NCBI RefSeq assembly: GCF_023230885.1
Contig: NZ_JALNWM010000205.1
Location: 1 to 6,371 of the forward strand
Length of the DNA: 6,371 bases
Direction of reading: 5' to 3'
DNA from: Desulfocurvus sp.
Lineage (GTDB): Bacteria > Desulfobacterota > Desulfovibrionia > Desulfovibrionales > Desulfovibrionaceae
The position numbers and the translations under genes were made by a program. How positions within the stretch are numbered: the stretch's first letter is position 1; each line of letters starts with the position of its first letter. The notes under the pieces were generated by a model. That model had not been told where the DNA came from. It did no database searches and was given only the letters and a program-made list of their open reading frames with translations. Below, piece after piece: positions 1 through 6,143 of this stretch.

Positions 1-705
1 GACGGCGGGGGCAGCATGGGCGCCGCCCTCTACTGCTACTGGCACGGGCGCGACGAGGCCCGCCCCCGGGAGCCCCACAACCCCCTGCTCGGCCCGGCCT
101 ACGACGAGCAGGACATGCAGGCCGCCCTGCACGCCGCCGGGCTGCCCTTCCGGCGCCTGGACGACGAAACCCTGTTCCGGCGCACGGCCGAGCTCATCGC
201 CCGCGACCAGATCGTGGGCTGGTTCCAGGGGCGCATGGAGTTCGGCCCCCGGGCCCTGGGCAACCGCAGCATCCTGGCCAACGCCACCAACGCGGCCATG
301 AAAGACATCATCAACGCCCGGATCAAGTTCCGCGAGGATTTCCGGCCCTTCGCCCCGGCGGTGCTCGAAGAGCGCGCCGCCCAATGGTTCGACCTCGACG
401 GCCCAAGCCCCTACATGCTCCTGGCGCCGCAGGTCCTCCCGGGCCAGGGCGCGCGCATCCCCGCGGTGACCCACTGCGACAACAGCGCCCGGGTGCAGAC
501 CGTCCGCGCCGCGGACAACCCGCGCCTGCACCGCCTCATCGCGGCCTTCGAGGCCCTGTCCGGCGTCCCGGTGGTCATGAACACGAGCTTCAACGTCCGC
601 GGCGAGCCCATCGTGTGCAGCCCGCAGGACGCCTGCAACTGCTTCCTGAAAACGGACCTCGACTTCCTGGTCATGGGCAACTTCCTCGTGGACAAGGGGT
701 TCTAG
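1..705 (+). CDS. NodU/CmcH/TobZ-family O-carbamoyltransferase, C-terminal part (5' end outside window)
   Basis: The family transfers a carbamoyl group from carbamoyl phosphate, via carbamoyl-adenylate, to a hydroxyl on a sugar, antibiotic or similar acceptor in the cytoplasm. The frame is open from base 1 (DGGGSMGAALY...), so the first ATG at 16 is internal and the true start lies upstream. The 234 visible residues cover the end of the Kae1-like domain (D1-GGG, the usual acidic glycine-rich motif before GAAL) and the whole C-terminal carbamoyltransferase domain. Signatures are GRMEFGPRALGNRSIL (window residues 77-92), FRPFAP (114-119) and NTSFN (194-198) followed by GEPIV (201-205). Full-length members have roughly 550-600 residues, so about 40% is present. 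The stop is 2 nt before the next start, which implies co-translation with the 60-residue gene and the SGNH hydrolase. The family call is firm; the acceptor is unknown. Confidence 0.95.
   Translation, partial: DGGGSMGAALYCYWHGRDEARPREPHNPLLGPAYDEQDMQAALHAAGLPFRRLDDETLFRRTAELIARDQIVGWFQGRMEFGPRALGNRSILANATNAAMKDIINARIKFREDFRPFAPAVLEERAAQWFDLDGPSPYMLLAPQVLPGQGARIPAVTHCDNSARVQTVRAADNPRLHRLIAAFEALSGVPVVMNTSFNVRGEPIVCSPQDACNCFLKTDLDFLVMGNFLVDKGF
694..699 (+). promoter_or_regulatory. Shine-Dalgarno site for the 60-residue ORF
   Basis: AAGGGG lies inside the last codons of the carbamoyltransferase gene, 8 nt before the ATG at 708. It supports 708 as a real start. The same frame is open further upstream, but only as a shadow of the carbamoyltransferase. 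Confidence 0.6.
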
Positions 706-707
706 CC

Positions 708-890
708 ATGCGCAACAGCCATTTCGACCGCGAGGCCCTGCTGGCCAAGGCCCGCGAGCTGGAAACCGACGACGCCCCGGCCCCCGGCTGGCTGGCCAAG
801 GCCCTGCGCCTGCTGGCCGACAACGCCGACCTGCTGCCCCCGCAGGACGACCCCGAACGCTTCGTCATCGAATACATCTATCCCCACTAG
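708..890 (+). CDS. Small hypothetical protein between carbamoyltransferase and SGNH hydrolase (60 aa)
   Basis: I do not recognise this protein. It starts 2 nt after the carbamoyltransferase stop behind a good AAGGGG site and ends 17 nt before the next ATG, so it is almost certainly co-transcribed and translationally coupled. The product is 60 residues, soluble, with no membrane segment or signal peptide. An amphipathic N-terminal helix (about 6-20, DREALLAKARELE) is followed by a short acidic linker (DDAPAP), a second helix (about 28-42, GWLAKALRLLADNADLL), and a tail ending in IEYIYPH. No cysteines or obvious metal sites are seen. The helical, mildly acidic character would fit a small partner or adaptor of one of its neighbours, but that is inference. 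It is not the membrane-anchored DUF5989 small protein that often accompanies carbamoyltransferases, because it lacks a hydrophobic segment. Confidence 0.75.
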   Translation: MRNSHFDREALLAKARELETDDAPAPGWLAKALRLLADNADLLPPQDDPERFVIEYIYPH

Positions 891-907
891 GGCCGCCGGA
901 CCGCGCC

Positions 908-2743
908 ATGCAAAGCTATGACAACAGATGTCACCAGCACAGCCAGCGCAAGCCCCCGGGCGTCTTCCGCGTCCTGTGCCTGGGCGACTCGCTGACCTTC
1001 GGCCAGGGCGTGCTGCCCGGCGAGGCATACCCGGCGGTGCTGGAGGAGCACCTGAACCGCTTTCGCTGGGACCTGCCCGTGGAGGTGGTCAACTTCGGGC
1101 ACTGCGGCTATTCGCTGCACGACTCCGTGTCCGCGTTCGCCCTGCGCGCGGAGGCGATGGAGCCGGACGCGGTGGTCCTGACCCTGTGCAGCAACGACGC
1201 GGAGCTGCACAGCACCCCCGATGGCGCGGGCTACCGGGAATACGAGGACGCGAACTGGGCCCCGGAGGGCCCGGTCTTCCCCCTGTTCCGAAGCGCCCTG
1301 GCCGCCTTCAAGGCCGGGCTGGACGCCAGGGCCACGCCCCTGGTGCTGTGCTTCTGGAGCATCGACGGCGACAGGACGCGCCCCGTGGCCGAACAGGTCG
1401 GCAGCGCCGCCGGGGCCCTGGGCATCGACTTTCTGGACCTGTCGCAGGACTTCACCGGCCCCCGGGCGGCCAAGGCCGACCCGGGCGCCCGGGTTTCCGC
1501 CGCCGACGGCCATCCCTCGGCGGCGGCCCACCGCGTCGCCGCCATGCGCCTGGCGCGCCACCTGCTCACGGCCGGGCCCCTGGCCGGGGACACCGCGGCT
1601 CCCATCCCCGAGGACGAGGTCGCCCGGCGCTGCGTGGCCGCCGCCCGGGCCATGCTCGCCGCCGGGCGCCGCCCCGAAAACGCCTGCGTCTGGCTGCTGG
1701 ACACGCTGGCGGCCAAGCGCCAGAGCCGGGCCCGGCTGCGCCTGGACGCCGCCGGGCTCCTGCCCGGCGCCGCGTGGGAGGACATCCTCTGCGCGGCGCG
1801 CCAGGAGCTGGTCTGCGTCCTGACCCGGCGCCACTGCGAGGGTTTCGCCGCGTTCGTCGGCCCCGGAACGTTTTCCCAGATGGAACTATGCCTGCGGATG
1901 ATCGAACGGCTGCGCAAGCGCTGCATGCTGCTGGAGGCGGCCGCCTCGGGCGCCCCCCTGCAGGAGGCGGCCTTGAAGGCGCTCACGCGGGACTGCGATC
2001 CGGCGGGCGGCACGATTGCGGACCCGACGGTGGCCCGCCGTCGGCTGGCGCTGCTGCACGCCAGGATGGCCGAGGCCCTGGAGCGGCTGTACGCGCCGCC
2101 CCCCGAGGCCGGGCCGTGGTCCATACTGCCCGGCCCGGCCTGCGACGCGGCCGCGCCCCTGCGCGCGTGCCTGGAGGAGTTCACCCTCGTCACCCGGGGG
2201 GCCCGGGAGCTGGCCCTCAGGATCGCGACCCTCCTCTCCCGCTGCGCCAGCCGCAAGGATCCGGCGTTCCAGCGCGCCCTGGGCCTGCTGTCGGCCCACC
2301 TGGGGGGCCTGGCCCTGGCGCTGGAAGCCGTTGCCAAGTCCTGCCACCTCTCGCGCCTGGAGGCCATGCGCCCGCCCCTGCCCGCGCCGCCCGCCACGCG
2401 GATCAGCCTGGCCGCGACCCTGCCCCCGGGGGCTGCGGGCCTGCTGCGGATCGTCGTCCACTACCTCCAGCCCTTCCACCCCCCCGTTGGCGACTACCAC
2501 GCCCTTTTGGCCGACGGCCGGGAGCACACCTACCGCTGGGAGGTTCCCCTGCTGGTCAACGCCACCCTGCGCATCGAGCTGCTCGGCGCCGCGCCGGGCG
2601 TGCGTCTCGCGGAACTGCTCGGCCCCGTGACCATCAACGAAGGAAGCCCCGGGGCCCGGACCATCCCCCCCGAGCAGGCCGAAAGCACGGCTCCGGACAA
2701 GGTGCACATCCCCCTGGCCCTGGTCCACCCCGCCCACGGCTGA
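908..2743 (+). CDS. SGNH/GDSL-family hydrolase with long uncharacterised C-terminal extension (611 aa)
   Basis: Residues about 20-222 form a complete SGNH hydrolase domain: block I LCLGDSLTFGQG with the candidate nucleophile Ser28, a block II glycine in NFGHCGYS (63-69), block III SND (95-97), and block V DGHPS (200-204) supplying the Asp200/His202 pair. Such enzymes remove or transfer acyl groups on sugars, lipids or peptidoglycan. No signal peptide precedes block I, so a cytoplasmic enzyme is expected. Residues about 223-495 look helical and rich in Ala, Leu and Arg. Residues about 498-611 look beta-rich (SLAATLPP..., RIVVHYLQPF, YRWEVPLLV). I recognise neither. Classical SGNH proteins end near 200-250 residues, so this is a large extension. 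There is no convincing Shine-Dalgarno before ATG 908; coupling to the upstream ORF 17 nt away may supply ribosomes. It is the last gene of the carbamoyltransferase operon, and no clear terminator follows it. Confidence 0.88.
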   Translation: MQSYDNRCHQHSQRKPPGVFRVLCLGDSLTFGQGVLPGEAYPAVLEEHLNRFRWDLPVEVVNFGHCGYSLHDSVSAFALRAEAMEPDAVVLTLCSNDAELHSTPDGAGYREYEDANWAPEGPVFPLFRSALAAFKAGLDARATPLVLCFWSIDGDRTRPVAEQVGSAAGALGIDFLDLSQDFTGPRAAKADPGARVSAADGHPSAAAHRVAAMRLARHLLTAGPLAGDTAAPIPEDEVARRCVAAARAMLAAGRRPENACVWLLDTLAAKRQSRARLRLDAAGLLPGAAWEDILCAARQELVCVLTRRHCEGFAAFVGPGTFSQMELCLRMIERLRKRCMLLEAAASGAPLQEAALKALTRDCDPAGGTIADPTVARRRLALLHARMAEALERLYAPPPEAGPWSILPGPACDAAAPLRACLEEFTLVTRGARELALRIATLLSRCASRKDPAFQRALGLLSAHLGGLALALEAVAKSCHLSRLEAMRPPLPAPPATRISLAATLPPGAAGLLRIVVHYLQPFHPPVGDYHALLADGREHTYRWEVPLLVNATLRIELLGAAPGVRLAELLGPVTINEGSPGARTIPPEQAESTAPDKVHIPLALVHPAHG

Positions 2744-2793
2744 CGACACGGCGCCCCCCCGCACCCGATTCCCTTTCCCGTCCTTTCGTGCTA

Positions 2794-2799
2794 TATACT
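2794..2799 (+). promoter_or_regulatory. Candidate -10 element of the diguanylate cyclase promoter
   Basis: TATACT sits in a short AT-rich patch (CTATATACTG, 2791-2800) in an otherwise GC-rich gap. It follows a pyrimidine-rich stretch (about 2764-2790) that offers no good TTGACA-like -35 at 16-18 bp. A start near 2806 would leave a leader of about 45 nt. An inverted repeat GGATG-GGAT-CATCC (2800-2813) overlaps the predicted start and could be an operator. A weak or activator-dependent promoter is plausible; read-through from the SGNH gene is the alternative. Confidence 0.4.
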
Positions 2800-2811
2800 G
2801 GATGGGATCAT

Positions 2812-2835
2812 CCGCGCGGCCAGCCCCCCGCGCGG
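2812..2835 (+). promoter_or_regulatory. GC-only hairpin in the leader of the diguanylate cyclase gene
   Basis: Two copies of the self-complementary octamer CCGCGCGG (2812-2819 and 2828-2835) can pair as an 8-bp all-GC stem with an 8-nt loop. The stem ends 4 nt before the AAGG Shine-Dalgarno (2840-2843; 7 nt to ATG 2851). It could modulate translation, or the octamers could be twin operator half-sites. In DNA this GC-rich, some such pairing is expected by chance. Confidence 0.35.
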
Positions 2836-2850
2836 GCCCAAGGCGGAACC

Positions 2851-5067
2851 ATGCCCCAGCGCCCGCGACACGACGACCTGCACGAGCTGCACGATCTGCT
2901 CGCCGCCAGCCAGGGCTGGGTCGCGACCCGCGTGGCGCGCTACGCCGTGGCCCAGGGCTTCGCCCAGGCATCCCCCCTGGCCGGCTCCTGGCACGAGGCC
3001 GTGGCCGAGGTCTGCGCGGCGATCCTGGCCACGATCCGCGAACACGACGGCCAGGCACCGCCCCTGGGCCCCCCGGGGGCAGCCCCGCCCGGCCCGCTGG
3101 AGGCCCTGGCCGCAAGGCAGGCCCGCGCCCGCCGCAGGCGCGGGGCCCGGCTGGACATGTATCTCGGCCTGCTGAAGATCCTGCGGCGCAGCCTGCTCGA
3201 CCTGCTGGCGGAACGCCCCGCCCCCCTGGACGATCCCCGCGCCGCCCCGGTCTTCGTCAACCGCTGCCTCGACGCCTTCGAGGTCGCCCTGTGCGCCCGC
3301 TGGACCGCCCCGGACCAGGACACGGCGCTGGACGAACTGCGCGCGGGCAACCGCGAGCTGAGCCGCGAGCGCGACCTGTACATGGGGGCCCTGGAGGCCC
3401 TGCCCGATCCCCTGGCCCTGGTGGACGCCCAGGGCCGCCTGCGCCACATAAATCTTGCGGCCGCCGTCCGCCTGGGCGTGCCCCTGCTTCCGGGCGGGCT
3501 GTATTCCGAGACGGCAAAGCCCGGCCTTCTGGCCCCCGGCGACCACTGCCCGCGCACGCGCGACGGCCTGCGGGGCCTGCCCCTGGCGACGCTGCTGCCC
3601 TGGATCGAAGCGCCCCTGGCGGCCTTCCTGGCCGGGGAGCGCAGCCTCAGGCGGCTGGACATCCAGGCTGGCGACGCCTCCGGGCCGCGCACCATCCGCC
3701 TGACCCTGGCCCGGATGCCCGGCGTGGCCGGAAGCCTGGGCGACACGGTGGTCCAGATGGCCGACGTGACCGACCAGGCCGCGCCCCTGTGTGCGCCGGA
3801 ATCCGGAAACCCGCGCCGCCAGGACGACCTGCTGCGGCTGGTCATGGACCACACCCCCGCCCTCGTCGCCTACCTGGACCGCGACCTGCGCTACCGCTTC
3901 GCCAACGCCCACCACGCCGAGGTCTTCCACCTGACCCCGGCGGACATCGTGGGCCGCCCCCTGGGCGAACTGTTCGGCGAGCAGGCCGCGGCCCGGATGC
4001 GGCCCCACTGCGAGCAGGCCCTGGCCGGAACCCCGAGGCACTTCGAGCTGCCCTTCACCTCGCCCCGGGGCACGACGCGCCACTTCGACGCGGCCTGCAT
4101 CCCGCACCGCACGGGGAACGAGGTGGCCGGGCTGGTGCTCCTGCTCCAGGACGCCACCCCGCGCAAGCGCGCCGAGCAGGAACAGCAGCGCTTCTTCGAC
4201 GTGTCGCTGGACATGCTCTGCGTAACCGGGCTGGACGGGCGCTTCCGCAAGGTCAACGACGCCTGGCGGCGCATCCTGGGTTGGGAGCGCGGCGAGCTGC
4301 TGGGCCTGCCCTGGGCGGCCTTCGTGCACCCCGACGACGCCGACGCCGTGCGCCGCGCCTTCGGGCAGCTGGCCCGGGGGCACAGCGTGATGGGCGTGGA
4401 AAGCCGCTTCCGGCGCAAGGACGGCGCCTTCCGCTGGGTGAACTGGAACGCCCTGCCCCTGCTGGACGAAGGCCAGGCCTATGCCGTGGCCCACGACACC
4501 ACGCGCCGCCGCGAGATGGAGGATGTGCTGCGCCAGCTGGCCACGCGCGACTCCCTGACCGGGGCCTGCAACCGCCGCCAGTTCCTGGAGCTGGCCGCGC
4601 GCGAGGTGGACCGCGCCGGGCGCTACGTCCGCCCCGTCAGCCTGCTGATGCTCGACATCGACCGCTTCAAGCGCATCAACGACACCCACGGCCACCCGGC
4701 GGGCGACGAGGTTCTGCGCGCCCTGGTGGCCTGCGCGGGCCGGTCCCTGCGCCGCACGGACGTCCTCGGGCGCGTGGGCGGCGAGGAGTTCGCCGTGCTG
4801 CTGCCCGAAACCGAAGCCCCCGACGCCCTGCGGATCGCCGAGCGCATCCGCGCCGACGTGGAGGGCCTCGCCGTGCCCTACGAAGGCAAGGAACTGCGCC
4901 TGACCGTCAGCATCGGCCACGCCCAGACCCGGGGCGGACGATCCCTGGAGGAGCTGCTCAAGCTGGCCGACGACGCCCTCTACGAGGCCAAGCGCACCGG
5001 GCGCAACCGCGTTGTGGCCGCCCCGGCCGAAAACGACCCCGCCCCGCCCCCGCCGGACGCGCCCTGA
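2851..5067 (+). CDS. RsbRD-like/PAS3/GGDEF sensor diguanylate cyclase (738 aa)
   Basis: Makes the second messenger cyclic di-GMP from two GTP. ATG 2851 has AAGG 7 nt upstream, and the frame further upstream only shadows the SGNH gene. Domains in order: residues about 8-152, a helical RsbRD-type N-terminal domain with the signature RGARLDMYLGLLK (97-109); a short probable coiled coil (155-176); PAS 1 (about 177-308, ending ADVTDQ); PAS 2 (about 325-440, DHTPALVAYLDRDLRYRFAN); PAS 3 (about 448-560, with FVHPDD at 491-496 and FRRKDGAFRWVN near 520); and GGDEF (about 562-725). The cyclase domain has DIDRFKRIND (602-611), the active site GGEEF (643-647), and the product-inhibition site RRTD (634-637) five residues before it, so it should be active and feedback-inhibited. 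No membrane segment is seen, so the protein is cytoplasmic and senses an internal signal. The tail after 725 is Pro-rich. It appears to be transcribed apart from the carbamoyltransferase operon, and converges on the gene at 5213-5980. Confidence 0.95.
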   Translation: MPQRPRHDDLHELHDLLAASQGWVATRVARYAVAQGFAQASPLAGSWHEAVAEVCAAILATIREHDGQAPPLGPPGAAPPGPLEALAARQARARRRRGARLDMYLGLLKILRRSLLDLLAERPAPLDDPRAAPVFVNRCLDAFEVALCARWTAPDQDTALDELRAGNRELSRERDLYMGALEALPDPLALVDAQGRLRHINLAAAVRLGVPLLPGGLYSETAKPGLLAPGDHCPRTRDGLRGLPLATLLPWIEAPLAAFLAGERSLRRLDIQAGDASGPRTIRLTLARMPGVAGSLGDTVVQMADVTDQAAPLCAPESGNPRRQDDLLRLVMDHTPALVAYLDRDLRYRFANAHHAEVFHLTPADIVGRPLGELFGEQAAARMRPHCEQALAGTPRHFELPFTSPRGTTRHFDAACIPHRTGNEVAGLVLLLQDATPRKRAEQEQQRFFDVSLDMLCVTGLDGRFRKVNDAWRRILGWERGELLGLPWAAFVHPDDADAVRRAFGQLARGHSVMGVESRFRRKDGAFRWVNWNALPLLDEGQAYAVAHDTTRRREMEDVLRQLATRDSLTGACNRRQFLELAAREVDRAGRYVRPVSLLMLDIDRFKRINDTHGHPAGDEVLRALVACAGRSLRRTDVLGRVGGEEFAVLLPETEAPDALRIAERIRADVEGLAVPYEGKELRLTVSIGHAQTRGGRSLEELLKLADDALYEAKRTGRNRVVAAPAENDPAPPPPDAP

Positions 5068-5127
5068 CCCGCGGCCCCCGCCGCTGCGGGCGCCTTCTGC
5101 CGTCGCGCGGCGCCGGGCCACGGCCCC

Positions 5128-5158
5128 AAAAGCGCGGGCGCCGCCACAGGCGGCGCCC
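5128..5158 (-). terminator. Probable terminator of the minus-strand coiled-coil gene
   Basis: A perfect 10-bp inverted repeat (GGGCGCCGCC at 5136-5145 and its complement at 5149-5158, loop ACA) lies 54 nt past the minus-strand stop codon. Read on the minus strand, the stem is followed by GCGC and then TTTT (complement of A5128-5131). The T tract is short and displaced, so termination strength is uncertain; on the + strand the stem is followed only by TCTG. Confidence 0.5.
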
Positions 5159-5162
5159 TCTG

Positions 5163-5199
5163 CCCGGCGTGGCGCGCGACACGGCGCCGCGCCGGGTTT
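5163..5199 (+). terminator. Probable terminator of the diguanylate cyclase gene
   Basis: A 12-bp stem (CCCGGCGTGGCG at 5163-5174 with CGCCGCGCCGGG at 5185-5196, one G-U wobble in the + strand RNA, 10-nt loop) is followed at once by TTT (5197-5199). The wobble becomes an A-C mismatch on the minus strand and the T run is on the + side, so it fits the + strand transcript that ends at 5067. The T tract is weak. Confidence 0.5.
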
Positions 5200-5212
5200 C
5201 GCGGCCCGGCAG

Positions 5213-5980
5213 CTAGGAGTCGAAGCCGTCGCGAATCTGGCGGAAGAGCGACACCAGGACGCCGTCGGGCACCTCGCTGCCGTCCACGACCATGTGCGCC
5301 AGCTGCGCCACGCGGTTGCCGCTGGGGGTCACGGTCTGGCGCAGCGTGAGGGCCAGGTTCTGGTCGCGCCCGGGCTCGCGCACGGCCACGCGCAGGATCC
5401 AGTGGCGGCCGTCGCGGTCCCAGTCCAGGCGCACGTCGCGCCCGGCGCGCTGGCTGGAGCGCATGAGCGCCAGCAGCGCCCGGGTGCTGAAGGGCCCGTG
5501 CCGACGGGCGGCGACGCCCAGGAATTCGCCCCGCCCGCTGCGAATGACCAGGGGCAGGTCCAGGAAGGCATCCCCGGGCCGGGCGTGCAGGGGGTTGTCC
5601 TGCTCGATGCGCCGCCGGACGTACTCCTCCAGGCGGGCGTTCCCGGCGCGCAGGGCCCGGACCTCGGCCTCCAGGGCCTCGGCGCGCCCGCGCTGGCGCT
5701 CCAGCTCGTCCCGGGCCTGGCGGCTTTCCTGGCGGGCCTGCTCCAGGGCGGCGCGCAGGGCGGCGGCCTCGTCGTGCAGGGCCGTGATCTCGCGGCGGTA
5801 CACGGCCTGGCCCTCGAGCACGCCCGCCACGCGGTCCATGACGGCGCTCAGGGATCGGGACAGGGCCGGATCCAGGCTCGGCGCATCGGCGCCCTGGGCC
5901 CGGACAGGCGCGCCCGCGCGCCCGAAACGGGCCGGGGCTTCGCGGGCGGGGCGGGGCGGGGTCGGCGAACGGTCGTCCAC
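5213..5980 (-). CDS. Hypothetical coiled-coil protein (255 aa, GTG start)
   Basis: I do not recognise a family. The start is GTG (5978-5980) with AGGAG 7 nt upstream. Residues 1-40 are Pro/Ala/Arg-rich and probably disordered. Residues about 41-60 begin a helix (SRSLSAVMDRVAGVLEGQ). Residues about 62-127 show heptad-like Leu/Ala spacing with abundant Glu, Arg and Gln, a likely coiled coil that could dimerise. Residues about 136-255 look like a compact alpha/beta domain with alternating strands (LDLPLVIRSGRGEFLGVA, VRLDWDRDGRHWILRVAV, NLALTLRQTVT) and a final helix (LVSLFRQIRDGF). There is no signal peptide, membrane segment or cysteine, so it is soluble. It converges on the diguanylate cyclase gene across a paired-terminator region. 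A scaffold or regulator is one possibility; nothing in the sequence shows a catalytic motif. The strong RBS, codon bias and good ORF length make it a real gene. Confidence 0.85.
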   Translation of the reverse strand: MDDRSPTPPRPAREAPARFGRAGAPVRAQGADAPSLDPALSRSLSAVMDRVAGVLEGQAVYRREITALHDEAAALRAALEQARQESRQARDELERQRGRAEALEAEVRALRAGNARLEEYVRRRIEQDNPLHARPGDAFLDLPLVIRSGRGEFLGVAARRHGPFSTRALLALMRSSQRAGRDVRLDWDRDGRHWILRVAVREPGRDQNLALTLRQTVTPSGNRVAQLAHMVVDGSEVPDGVLVSLFRQIRDGFDS

Positions 5981-5987
5981 GGGGCGT

Positions 5988-5992
5988 CTCCT
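5988..5992 (-). promoter_or_regulatory. Shine-Dalgarno AGGAG that fixes the GTG start
   Basis: On the minus strand AGGAG stands 7 nt before GTG 5980. It is the best ribosome binding site in the window and decides in favour of the GTG codon over later in-frame ATG codons such as the one at residue 48. Confidence 0.75.
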
Positions 5993-6085
5993 GCGGGGCC
6001 GGGGCGCGGCCCGCCGCCGCCCCCCGGGCGGGGGCGCGCGGACGCGGCCTGCGGGTCCAGCCCAGGCGCCCAGAAGCCTAGCACG

Positions 6086-6117
6086 AAGAACCAGAAAATG
6101 TCTAGATTATCTATAAT
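6086..6117. promoter_or_regulatory. AT-rich island with -10-like hexamers on both strands
   Basis: In otherwise very GC-rich DNA, this stretch contains a consensus TATAAT on the + strand (6112-6117) and TATAGA/GATAAT on the minus strand (6106-6115). They are embedded in the inverted repeat ATTAT-CT-ATAAT (6106-6117), next to a TCTAGA palindrome (6101-6106). No good TTGACA-like -35 is seen at 16-18 bp on either strand. A minus-strand start here would give the coiled-coil gene a leader of about 110-120 nt; a + strand start near 6124 would transcribe the ACGG-rich stretch. Direction is undecided. Confidence 0.45.
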
Positions 6118-6143
6118 GCCCTGCCGAAACTCCCTTTGTCCCG

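Noticed and set aside
708..890. 60-aa protein as the DUF5989 partner common next to carbamoyltransferases
   Set aside because: DUF5989 proteins carry a hydrophobic membrane segment; this protein is soluble and charged.
928..2850. Long + strand open frame running into the diguanylate cyclase gene (about 640 extra residues upstream of ATG 2851)
   Set aside because: It overlaps the real SGNH gene in another frame, reads as Arg/Pro/Gly-rich shadow protein with no family motifs, and ATG 2851 has its own Shine-Dalgarno and promoter-like site.
2800..2850. Cyclic di-GMP riboswitch in front of the cyclase gene
   Set aside because: The leader would be only about 45 nt and shows a simple GC hairpin, too short for the known GEMM architecture.
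2791..5121. 776-residue minus-strand open frame opposite the diguanylate cyclase
   Set aside because: It lies antisense to a gene with clear domains, has Gly/Gln/Arg/Ala-rich shadow composition and no recognisable domain; such frames arise when GC-rich codon use suppresses stops.
5292..6116. 274-residue + strand frame opposite the coiled-coil gene
   Set aside because: It is Arg/Ser/Ala-rich shadow sequence. The minus-strand gene has a better start site (AGGAG-GTG) and a sensible domain layout.
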